This document shows, one piece after another, positions 53,654 to 63,599 of a stretch of 64,000 nt of DNA. A program made the translations under genes and the position numbers. Each line of letters opens with the position of its first letter. Position 1 is the stretch's first letter. This stretch comes from Euborellia annulipes (Eukaryota; Arthropoda; Insecta; Dermaptera; Anisolabididae), in the NCBI GenBank assembly GCA_023213315.1, contig JAKCPI010005336.1, positions 59,605 through 123,604 of the forward strand, written 5' to 3'. A model generated the notes under the pieces. That model saw only the letters and a program-made list of their open reading frames with translations, had not been told where the DNA came from and did not search any database.

Positions 53654-54420
53654 GGTGGGCCAAAAGTCCGCTCATTCCTGGGAACTCGGGATCTATCAGA
53701 GATCTCGATATGCTTTCAAATTGCACCAGTCCATTCGATTCAGGGGACCAGCGGAACTTTGGCGCATCATCCATTATACTTTCAATATCGAAAAAAAATT
53801 TTATTAGAACATCTTTATAAATTATCGAAAAAAGAAATTTACCATTCACTTGACTAGTTTATAACAAAAAATTAAGTGAGAAAAATAGACAATTTAAATT
53901 TTTTTTACTTAATATTTTTTGTCTTAAACTATTCAAGTCAAATATAAATATTGAAAATTTTATATGCTTATAAGTATAATATCAATATTTATATTTAGGT
54001 GGGTCAAAAATCCGCTCATTCTCGAGAACTCGGGATTTGCATCCTATCAGGGGCCTCGATATGCTTTCAACTTGCACCAGGCCACTGGGCACACGGTTCG
54101 ATTCCGGGGGCCAGCGGATCTTTGGCATCATCATAAATATAAATCTATTTATACTTACATTTTATGTTAAAATTTACTTATAATAAATGGTAAAAAAAAT
54201 TTCACATCTAGAAAAAAATTTTTATTAGAGAGCTGTTTATAAATTATTAAAGAAATTTCCGATTCACTTGACTAGTTTCGAAAATTATTAAGTGAGAAAA
54301 ATAGACAAATTCATTAAAAAAATTTAAATTTTCTTAATATTTTTTTTTCTTAAACTATTCAAGTCAAATATAAATAATGAAAATTTTATATGCTTATAAG
54401 TATAATATCAATTATTTATC
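53654..54420 (+). repeat. Two-copy tandem duplication with a B-box-like site
   Basis: GGTGGGCCAAAAGTCCGCTC at 53654 recurs, diverged, at 53998 (344 bp on), followed in both copies by CTCGATATGCTTTCAA and by ACTATTCAAGTCAAATATAA. Copy 2 is longer and has GGTTCGATTCCGGGGGCC, a pol III B box. Lies just downstream of VTI1A. Confidence 0.65.
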
Positions 54421-54556
54421 TTATGAAATTTCCATAAAAAATTATTTTGGTTATTAATTGTCAAATTTTATGCTGAGAAACAGTGATTTATATATAATTA
54501 AATTAAGAAATTAGTATATCATTTACAACAAATAATTTTTTTTTTTTTATTTGTTT

Positions 54557-54717
54557 AAGGTCTTTTTCGGCATATGAGGCTATTTAGACCTCCGTCCCAA
54601 TTTATTTCAATCAAATGTTAGTCAATTTAATTGAAATAAATTTCTCTCGCTTGGGACGGGAAATAAAGCCCGTTCCTTAGAACAAGAAGCTAGTGCTTTA
54701 CCTCTGAGCCACGGGTC
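54557..54717 (-). repeat. tRNA-like SINE (family E) in the VTI1A 3' region
   Basis: Minus-strand copy of a SINE starting GACCCGTGGCTCAGAGG (A-box-like) and ending GCCGAAAAAGACCTT, with a short direct-repeat AATTTATTTCAAT core. It begins about 54 bases after the VTI1A stop, in the gene's sense orientation. AATAAA hexamers occur inside it (54606-54601) and just beyond it (54551-54546) and may serve as VTI1A polyadenylation signals. Matches the fuller copy at 12832-12980. Confidence 0.75.
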
Positions 54718-54770
54718 AAAATAAAAAAAATAAAAAAACAATCTTAATTGAATTCCGAAAAATAAATAAA

Positions 54771-54932
54771 TTAATTGAAATATTTGTTGAATGAATATAT
54801 TAGAAACGACACTATGACTATAATAAATACAAGTGATATTAGAAATAATATCAGCCTATTTTTTACGGAAGACATCAGCATTCTGCTCAAGGTTCTGGAA
54901 CTTTTGCTTAACTCTTCGTTGACATCCTTTAC
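54771..54932 (-). CDS. VTI1A: VTI1A exon 5 (SNARE end, membrane anchor, stop)
   Basis: 162 nt, acceptor GTTTTCAG|GTAAAG, TAA stop at 54773-54771. Encodes VKDVNEELSKSSRTLSRMLM, then SSVKNR and a leucine/isoleucine/valine membrane helix of about 22 residues, ending FNKYFN. Too short to show as a free-standing open frame, but unmistakable in context. Confidence 0.95.
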   Translation of the reverse strand, partial: VKDVNEELSKSSRTLSRMLMSSVKNRLILFLISLVFIIVIVSFLIYSFNKYFN

Positions 54933-57900
54933 CTGAAAACAAAATAATCTATATATATAAAAATGAAATGGGAAAAACGTATGTATGTATATGATCTATA
55001 GAATTCCATCAATGAATTAAGTACACACATAGTACATGGACCAAGGAGTAACGTGGTTATAATTTGAATCTCTTAAATATTTTGGTAAATTAATTATAAT
55101 CAAATTTCTTCAATTTGGGAACACAAAACTGACAAGTTGGCTTGGAAATTAGAGAGGTAGTTAGTTGCTCTGTGAGTAATCTTAGATAGTAAAAATAAAA
55201 TCAAACAAGATTAATTTTCAAAATGGTCATTTCAATTTATATATGGATCCTGTTATGCATTAGTGTGCCAAGCGCCAAAAAATTAAAAATTGAGTTTCAA
55301 ATGCTATAATTAATAATATTTTTTATGAAATATGTCCTAAAAAAATTTATATTTAATGTTACTTGCACAATTGACAAAAAAAATTATATATAATCCAATG
55401 AAAACAAGAAACTTTAAATGTTAATTTTCTCAAAACTTGGTACCTGGCGCTTGACACACTAATGCGTAACAAGGTCCATATAATCTCAGCCAAAAACATC
55501 GGAGATGCAAAAAAGGGCCTCGCATTATTTTTGTCCATAGTCTAGGTGAAATCAAAAAAATGCGCCTCGCTTTTCTGACTTATATAAAAGCGAGGAAATA
55601 TAATAATAATATTTATTGTACTTTTGTGCTATTTACACTTGAACATTTGTTCACAAAAACAATTTTTTGTTTTTGTTTATAATAATATAAATGTTTGACA
55701 GAAATATAAAATCTTTAACATATATGAATAATATGTGTGTCAGGTTGATTGAAAAAATTAAAAACATTCAGTTACAGCAAACAGTACAACAATACAAATC
55801 TTAAATATATAACATAAATCGCATACAGACAAGTTAACAATAGTGACGCCCCACGAATCATTCCCCCCACCCCCCAGCCTAATCAGAATCCATGCTCACT
55901 CATTCATAGCAAAAGATCGCAATTTCATAGTGGAGGACACCTAAAAGAAGAGGGATTTTGCAATGGAGACAGAGTGAGAAATGAAAGCAGAGGGAGCAGA
56001 TCCTCCACCGATCTCACACCTCCAATAAAGCCCAAGTAATGGCTTCTAAAGGAAGAATACAAGGGATACTCTACAATAATGTGGAACAAAGACTCATTGT
56101 TAAACTTAAAAGTCTTTTTTTGTATTCTTTCAATCGATATTCAGCACTCAGGGGCTCACTTCTAGTGAGTACGTGGATGGCGACCACGAGTTACCCTAGC
56201 TAAGGCTGGCATTTCTTCCATTCCTTTATGTCAGCCTTTTTTTCCCCTTTTTCATATCAAACCTCAGGCGGTGAGACGGGTCGGCTTTCTTTTCTTTCGG
56301 TCTCATTTTTTTTAAAGAATAAATTTATTTTGCCCACCCTACATAGGGGATAAGGCCAAAATAGAAGAAGAGTGGAGAGAGATATTCAAGAAAACAGACA
56401 TTAACGAATTATAGACCTACATATATATAGAGTACAATACGGATATTTCTATGATAGTTATTACTCCAATGCATTAGATGAGAAAATTTTTTGAACTTCT
56501 TTAAATAAGGATTTGGGGACCCGACTATTTTTTCTTTACTCACCATTACATATAAGGGTGCAAAACCTTATTTCGAAATTCCGACAAAAAGTCGCCCAAA
56601 CAGTTACAAAAATAATACATAAATGTTTCTTTATACATATGGAATAAATCGGAACAATTTTCATATAAGCCATCTTTGAGCATATAAAATTTCGTTTCGA
56701 AATTCCAAATTTCAATCGTTTGTAATGGAAAAAAAGAAGGAGAATTGTTTATAAACATAAAAACAAGTAATCGGTCAACAAGGATTTGCATTCGGATGAT
56801 AAACAGCAGGAGCCCAACACGAAATTTGCAATTGTTAAAATCCATAATTTTTCTAAAATTACTTACCTACCAGCGATCTATAATATTAACTATGAATATA
56901 CCGGATTATATTTTTTTTTTTTTAATTTTCATTAATACATTCTCAATCGTTTTGGCTCCAGTGAGACGGTGCCATTATTGAAAAAAGAAGTATAATTTGA
57001 CTTTTAGTGGCGCAACTAGGGGAAGGGAAGGGGGGTTTAATTTTTTTATTTGTTTTTTACAAGACTACTATTTGACATTAAGGTAAAAATTTTAGATAAA
57101 ATATTAAAAAATAAACTTGTATGTAAACATTTATTATGAAGGGACTATTTTTTCTCTTCCCTGGGGAAAGGGTCCCATCCCTTGTTGCCTCACTGACACT
57201 TGTTCATTAGGCAATAAACTCAAACTTACTCTTTGACGTGACTTTTGAATTGTCTCTCGTTGCGAGTATAAATCTTGTAATACTTGAGTGCCAATTTCTT
57301 CAGTTTCTAAAATGATACGATAACCCGTGTTGATATTTTGTCCTGTTCTTTCAATAGTTTCTGAATTATCAAGCAGACGAAGTTTTTGTTCTTGATCCAA
57401 AACAACTCCAGTAACGAGATCATCGTTATGAAAATTCCCTAAAATAATTAACCGATTAAACTCCCTTAAAATATTTAAATCAAATGAGAGAAAAATAATA
57501 AATATGAGGAATTTTAAACGGGTTAATAAAATTTTATTTACTAGGTCTATCATCCTATATATATATACAGGTGGTCCTTGGACGTTTCCGCCTATCTCCA
57601 CTCAAACATGCTCTCATTCAGACAATATTTTCTACAGGGAGCATAATTTTGAAAGAATATCTTTTATTACGAAAAAAAGTTTTATAGCAATGGATGTAAT
57701 TTCGGCTCAATTTAATGCCAAAAAAGTAATTAGAGTTAGAATTTAAACTTTAGGTCGTTGAAATATTTTGTAAAATGAAATTCAATTAATTAATTATAAA
57801 CCATTTTATGCGCATTTCGACACTTAAGTGTCATCCATTAGTAGCGTTTGACTGACTTTCTACAGGAAAAGTTTAGATACACTCACAAAGCGTCTTAAAT

Positions 57901-59362
57901 CTAGATCTCAGCTGCCGAAACATGAATTAATATTGCATTCCATAAAATAATTAAATTATTAATTGAAGGGTTTTTATCTCGTACCAAGTCCGTGAATTGT
58001 AAAAACATTCATACATTAAACATATTAATTTGTAATTCTATTGTTATGAAACGATCAAGAGAATTAAAATAGATACCATCTGAATAGTTAGGAGTTTGCA
58101 TCTTTTTCCATTCCTTTTGCAAACGTCCAAGTTCTGCACGATAACTATCTACTCTCATTTTTAAACGAGATCTTGCTGGAAGTTGAGCTTCGCGAACTTC
58201 TAATTCCATTTGTTCCAACTAAAGCAAATCAAATCGAAATTATTAATTAAGTAAAAATTATTTTATATAAAAATAATATCAAAATAATAATTACCAGCTC
58301 TTGAACTTCTTCAAGATTTTTTTCAATATCATTATTTAAAAATACTCGATCTTCTAAATAAAAAAAAAAATAATAAAAAATAAATAAAATTACAACTGAA
58401 AAAAGTGAATTTTATTTATTTAATAAAATGAAATGATTTTTTATTATAGAATATATATATATGTGAGTATAAATTTTCTGAGTTAAAACCAAAAGGAGAG
58501 CCGAAACATTGAGTAAATTTCACAACCAACGCGGCTGGACCCGAGAAAATTTTATCTTAATTTATCTTCACAAACACCAAGTCACGAAAGACTTTCAAAA
58601 TATATATAGTCTATATATTTATAGTGAGAGACAGTTGAAGCCCATCATTCTATATGTGATTATTTCATTGTTTTTTTAAATAATAAGGGAAATTTTTAAT
58701 AAAAATTTGTGTGATTCAAATATATAAAATTTCCAATAAGATTTCCTTCATTTATAAAACCAATCACATGTAGGGTGGGCATTAACTTTAGAACTCACAC
58801 TGTAGGTATATGATATGAAATAAATGACATTTCGACTTAATATAACCCTAAAGATGATTTATTTAGAACATGTATTATAGATCTAATTTTCTAAGTTTAA
58901 TATACATATTTTTATATAAGAAAATAAAGTAAAAAAATGATGATGCCCTAGAAATTGTTTCAACGAATAAAACCAACAAATCACATCTCAAAGTTCAAGA
59001 ATAAAATAAATTTAAATGAATTAATAATATTTAATTAAAATCAAATGTGAGTTTTGATTAATATAATATAAAAATGGAATTAATCACATAATAAAGAAAT
59101 TAAATAATAAAATATGGTATGAAAAATAAATTAATTTTTTTGATTTAAATATAAAGAAGAGGAATAATTAAAATTTTAAAACACAGACATTTTTAATTGA
59201 AAATCAAGAAAAAGAAACTTTTAGTTTTAGTTGTCGGTTATTTTGAAAATAAATATGTTTTTATATCATACCTGGCGAAGAATTAATTTTTCCTATCTTA
59301 GAGGTTATATCAGCAGTCAAAATAGCATATTGTTGTTCATAATTTTCTAAAAGCGATGACAT
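54771..59362 (-). CDS. VTI1A: VTI1A-type Qb-SNARE, whole gene, 5 coding exons
   Basis: Membrane-anchored Qb-SNARE for fusion of vesicles at the trans-Golgi and endosomes. Exons in transcript order: 59362-59272, 58353-58295, 58218-58077, 57438-57230, 54932-54771. All splice sites are GT-AG and phases match, giving 663 nt = 220 aa (mammalian VTI1A is about 217). The N-terminal three-helix domain starts MSSLLENYEQQYAILTADIT and includes LEQMELEVREAQLP. The SNARE motif spans LLDNSETIERTGQNINTGYR, TEEIGTQVLQDLYSQRETI and NEELSKSSRTLSRML. A single C-terminal membrane segment (about residues 194-215) is followed by a short tail. The glutamine of SQR (about residue 157) sits where the central ionic layer should be. 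The gene is complete and undamaged, and lies in the same orientation as ACSL, about 17 kb upstream of ACSL exon 1a. Confidence 0.97.
55243..55479. mobile_element. Palindromic MITE in VTI1A intron 4
   Basis: ATGGATCCTGTTATGCATTA...GTGTGCCAAGCGCCA and TGGCGCTTGACACACTAATG...CAAGGTCCAT are inverted arms. Confidence 0.6.
56136..56310 (+). mobile_element. Variant family D element (D') in VTI1A intron 4
   Basis: Twin of 51464-51640, starting GATATTCAGCACTCAGGGGC. The rest of this intron holds a 99-codon minus-strand frame (56845-56546) that I do not recognise and do not count as a gene. Confidence 0.65.
57230..57438 (-). CDS. VTI1A: VTI1A exon 4 (SNARE motif)
   Basis: 209 nt, acceptor TTATTTTAG|GGAAT, donor CAAAGA|GTAAGT. 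Residues 98-167 hold most of the SNARE coiled coil: LLDNSETIERTG, GYRIILETEEIG, LYSQRETIQKSRQR. The open frame continues a little past the donor into the intron and should be cut there. Confidence 0.95.
58077..58218 (-). CDS. VTI1A: VTI1A exon 3
   Basis: 142 nt, acceptor TTTGCTTTAG|TTGGAA, donor CAGATG|GTATCT. Encodes LEQMELEVREAQLPARSRLK and MRVDSYRAELGRLQ, helices 2 and 3 of the N-terminal domain. Confidence 0.95.
58295..58353 (-). CDS. VTI1A: VTI1A exon 2
   Basis: 59 nt, acceptor TATTTAG|AAGATC, donor GAGCTG|GTAATT. Encodes EDRVFLNNDIEKNLEEVQEL, which joins directly to LEQMELEVRE in exon 3, as in other VTI1A proteins. Confidence 0.93.
59272..59362 (-). CDS. VTI1A: VTI1A exon 1
   Basis: ATG at 59362 (A at -3), 30 codons plus one base; donor CCAG|GTATGA. 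Peptide MSSLLENYEQQYAILTADIT followed by SKIGKINSSP, first helix of the Habc domain. The 5' UTR extends rightwards; its limit is not visible. Confidence 0.95.
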
Positions 59363-59869
59363 TATCAAAGATTCTATATTTTTTGAAATAATTTTCTTAT
59401 TTAAAAAAATTAGATTTATTTTTTTAAGATTATATCTCGATAAAACTATTCAGTACTGGAATAATAGCAAGTTAGAAACAATTTAGAAACAAACAAAAAA
59501 AAAAAAAGCTATCCCACGATCCAGAGAAATCAATTTTCTTGAAAAAAACAAAAATTAAAAAAAAAAATTCCTTTTATTTAATCATTTTTATTAAAAATGT
59601 ATTTATTTTATTTTAATAATTTAAAAATTATTATTAATCCGAATATAAATATCAAGTTTTATTTTTATTAGATGTGTTTATTCCCTGATGTGAAGTTAGC
59701 AAAAAATTCTGAAATATAAAATGAGAAAGTATTGCGATCATGTCAAAAATTCCATGTCTAGATTTTAATGGATAGGCCCAAACTTTGTATCAAAAATTTA
59801 TTTAATCAACCCGTATGCAGATTAAACACAGTGTGTAATTATTATATGTTTTTTTTTTTTATTTGACTA

Positions 59870-60240
59870 TATTGCAACAAGTAATTGAACCAACTTTTAT
59901 ATCACAATTCTCCTCTGCTTTTCTTACTTTTACTTTATTTTTATATATTCTGATATATTTTTACTTTAAATTCTAGAATGCTAAAATAAATTAATATTTT
60001 ATTATTTTTATTTATTATTTTTTATGTTTTGTCTTCAACTAGTAATTGAACCAATCTTTATATGGAGTGTCAGTGCTGTGTGTCTCATCTCTTTTTCCTA
60101 TCTTCACTATTTTCGATATTGGCCGTCAAGTGTCAACAGGATATATAATTTCAACTATTTTCATTTTATTAAGGTCAGTAATTTATTAATTTTTTATATA
60201 ATTGGTCCCTTTATATATTTAGAATACATTTTTCTAATAA
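59870..60240 (+). other. Region upstream of the divergent unit; open frame of unknown meaning
   Basis: An ATG at 60024 opens 76 codons rich in I, F and L (MFCLQLVIEPIFIWSVSAV...). A donor-like AAG|GTCAGT lies at about 60174. AGTAATTGAACCAA is repeated at about 59880 and 60040, so this stretch too has a local duplication. Phase does not join usefully to the next exon; probably 5' non-coding. Confidence 0.2.
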
Positions 60241-60569
60241 ATTCAATCAGATAATAAATATATTCGCAACTATCATCTTAAATTCCCAGGTTAGGTTTCC
60301 TCTATGAACATTTAATTTCTCCTTTTTTTAATCATTTTATATTCATATTAAATTCATTTTAAATATTAAAAGAATAGAAATTTATTAACCAATTCATTAT
60401 ATCAGTTCAACTACCAGCTTATCAGATATATGTGTTCCCTGTCAATATTTTTTTAATTTTAATAAATTTTATATTTTTGTTTTAATATATTAATTACTTT
60501 GATCTCTATATATAATTATTAAAAACCAAACAAACATTTATATTTTTAAATTAATACATTTTTTTTTAG

Positions 60570-60854
60570 GATTTCATCACAATTTTTACCTGTCAGAATG
60601 CATCGTTGCAATATTTATTCTCTTGAGGATAACTGGTGAGTTTATTTAAATATCTTTGTGATCCCTTTAATTTTAATAAATTTAATATGTTTTTAAAAAT
60701 ATATTCATTACTTTGATCTCTATATTTAATTATTAATAACCAAACAAGCATTTTTATTTTTAATTTAATAATTTTTTATTTTTTTCAGGATTTCATCACA
60801 AGTTTTACCTGTCAAAATGCATCGTTGCATTATTTCTTCTCTTGAAGATAACTG
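60570..60854 (+). repeat. Tandem duplication of an exon and its upstream intron (219-bp period)
   Basis: Two 66-nt exon-like copies (60570-60635 and 60789-60854) differ at 5 positions. The sequence upstream of each (TACTTTGATCTCTATAT..., ACCAAACAA.CATTT) is also shared, so the duplicated unit is exon plus preceding intron. Confidence 0.8.
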
Positions 60855-62018
60855 GTGAGTTTTTTTTAATTTTATATTTCATTGAACTTGAGAAGAAAGG
60901 AGAAAAATTGAGTGTTAGATGAACTTGCTCGTTGATTTTTTAAATAATGATAAATTGAACTCAATTTTCTGATGAGTGAACACAATTAAAGTCAGAAAAG
61001 AAAATTCTTTTTATTTATTTTATCCGAATACTGCTTAAATTTTCTCCATTCTTTTTTTCATTTAATTTTAGCTAAATAACCGTTTTAAATCATATATTTA
61101 TTGAATATAATCTTATTATCAATATATATATATATGGGTGGGATTCTATGCTATTTGGATTTTTAGTGAATATTCATTATTTTCCTAGTTGACATTATTT
61201 ATATATATATATATATTCGTTTTAATCAATTTTATTAACTTTTCATCTTTTAAGCACTCTACTTAAGAGCTAATGGTATGAAATAAGTTGAATGTCTAAA
61301 AGAAAAAGTAAAGTGAAAAATGATAAGCAAATTTTCTGAATAATGAGAGATATTAAATTGTTTTGGAATATTAATATTGGAAAGAAATTAAGTTGAAAAT
61401 TTGTTGTTATGTCTAATTGTTTTTCTTCTTGATTTGTTTTAGACTTAATAAAGACATCAGCAAGCTCAACACTTTGGTTTGGGAATATCAAGGAATTTAG
61501 AAAAGACATGAAAAGCATCTAAGGAATTAAGTCAAGGTGTCTTAAATTTTAGAGGTATGAAGAAATAAAACCAGCCAGCAGATCTACTATAATTTCTATC
61601 CTCTTTCAAATATGACTTAAATATTTATATTTTTTCATAGTATGGGAATAATTATATTTTTCAATTTATTTGATAATAGATATTATTGAAGTCCAAATAC
61701 AAGAGTTATTTAAATTTTTTTAGAAAAAAAGCTTTTTTGTTTAGAATGCCTTGAATTTATTTCGTTCATTCTTAATCTGGATAATATAAATAACTATTAT
61801 ATTTTTTAAAATAATAATAATATAAATATTAATAGGGTCTTCATAGCAAATTTCATCTATTAACATAAAAGTTTAGTCAAATCTCTCTTTACTAATATTA
61901 ATATTTAATAAAATAAACACTTTTTTAAATTTGTTTCTCTTTTCTACTTTCCAGGTTCAAAAGGTACAACGCACTGGTCGGAAATGTAGATGTAGAGTGG
62001 AAAATTCGCGATAATTAA
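60570..62018 (+). CDS. Candidate spliced small-protein gene divergent from VTI1A
   Basis: Not recognised. Exon-like blocks: 60570-60635 (TTTTTTTAG|GATTTC...AACTG|GTGAGT), 60789-60854 (near-identical duplicate, same flanks) and 61955-62151 (TTCTACTTTCCAG|GTTCAA...GATTTT|GTGAGT). Joining the second to the third block, an ATG at 60817 opens 33 codons, MHRCIISSLEDNWF then KRYNALVGNVDVEWKIRDN, stopping at 62018. Using both duplicates gives 55 codons from the ATG at 60598. The 66-nt exon keeps the frame whether one or both copies are used. The stop lies 133 nt before the last donor, so the ORF may be fortuitous and the transcript non-coding. A further block from 61443 after an AG, with AATAAA at 61564, could be an alternative 3' end. 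Confidence 0.3.
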
Positions 62019-62849
62019 TGGATCATTTGCTGGAGGAATCATATGAAGTTAATTGTCAAAAAATCAAGCCGACAAAACAAGATTATATCGTGATAAAGGA
62101 AGCAGCATTTGTCAACGAGTCGAAAGAGACTTTGTGAAGACGTCTGATTTTGTGAGTAGGCCTATTTAATTTATAATTAAAAACTACCCCCTCACTGTTA
62201 TAAAAAATAATACAGGCTCACTTTTGACCGGATTCAAGGTTTAAAAATAATAAATGTTCATTCTCTTGATTCAGGGTGAGTCTCGAAGCTCAGGAATTGA
62301 ATTTATTTTTTAAGAGTAGAATATTCTTCGTTTTTTAGGAGCTTATTCCCTCTCATCAATTTCTGAATCCTTTCTCTGCACTTGGGGTTTTATTTATTAA
62401 GTGAATTAGAAAATATTTAATTGAAATATGGACTCGTGTGAGCAATTTTTTGCAAACCTTTTTATTTTAATAGATTTTATTTAAATATTAAAAAAATAAT
62501 ATTTAAATTAATAATACATGTCCAAATTTTTAATATGAAATTAAATAGAAATATTCCTCACCGAATGCTGTAAGAGGCTTTGAGTTGAGTTAGAGTCATG
62601 GATCAACAATCAGGTGCATTTCTGAAACAAAAAGCTAATTATTTAAAATTGGGGGAAATGAATGAATTTTGTTAAAATAAAAAAATTGTTATTTTCTCAG
62701 GATCACCCTTAATTAACGTGTCTTCCTTTGATTAAAATATTATATTATCTAATAAATATTATAATTAATTAAACAATTTTCGAGATAATGAATCCTCGAT
62801 TCGGAACTGTCATTCACTAGATATATTTAAGAACATTTTGTGATTATTT

Positions 62850-62945
62850 TCAAACGTCTCATGACCTCCGGGTATCGAACCCAGGACCCGCAGCCTATCC
62901 GGATCACCGGTGTTATCGGTTCCCTATGCAGCAGACAACAAATAC
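62850..62945 (-). repeat. tRNA-like (B-box) sequence
   Basis: Minus strand CCTGGGTTCGATACCCGGAG contains B box GGTTCGATACC. No cloverleaf or A box in register, so a SINE piece or tRNA pseudogene rather than a gene. Confidence 0.45.
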
Positions 62946-63256
62946 TCACAGTTCCTTATATTTGCCTGCAGTGGCAGCGCATTTCTCTACCGAGAGAATT
63001 GAAGTGAGAAATCTTTAGAAAAAAAATTCTCATATGTCAGCCCGTTATTTTATCTAACAAGACTGTGAGTGTTATTTTATCAGCAAGGGTACATACCTCT
63101 TGGTCTGATCTTCGGGGATCAGGGAAGTCTGGACCCCCAAAAAATTAATATACAAAATATTTTTAAATATATCTAACGAATGACTGGTCAAGTCCGAATC
63201 GAGATATTCATTGGATATTAATCTATATTATCTTTTCTATACTATTATATAAAAGA

Positions 63257-63261
63257 CAATC

Positions 63262-63312
<51 letters not shown>
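63257..63312 (+). repeat. (CTGT)n microsatellite
   Basis: About 14 CTGT units followed by TTGTAACGCATAGACTCCGA and CTACTGGACCGATTTTCATG, a repeat-element end seen in related form near 10760 and 30730. Confidence 0.85.
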
Positions 63313-63318
<6 letters not shown>

Positions 63319-63599
63319 AACGCATAGACTCCGAAACTACTGGACCGATTTTCATGGAGTTTTTTTTTAAGGGGTAGGGAATTTTCCGGGGGTGGTTTTA
63401 GGCTATCATTATATCGAATTAGGGGTAGGGAACCCCCCTTTTTGGGGGTTATCAATTACCCCATAGCAAAGCATTGGAAAACAGGATCTAACTCGCTTTA
63501 CGAAAAATATATTTATCAAATCTTTAAAATGAAAAATAAAAACTCTTCCTCCCCCTAACAATTCGACATTTGAAAAGATTTTTCCGCTCTGCGCCCCCA

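Noticed and set aside
54842..54855. Premature stop just before the VTI1A membrane anchor
   Set aside because: The TAG seen in AAAAATAGGC is out of frame; in frame it reads AAT AGG and the anchor follows without a break.
56546..56845. 99-codon minus-strand frame in a VTI1A intron
   Set aside because: Has a real ATG, but A+T-driven composition, no splice context and no family resemblance. Not needed by VTI1A, which is complete without it.
63240..63320. CRISPR-like array
   Set aside because: A simple CTGT microsatellite in a eukaryotic genome; no repeat-spacer structure here or anywhere in the window.
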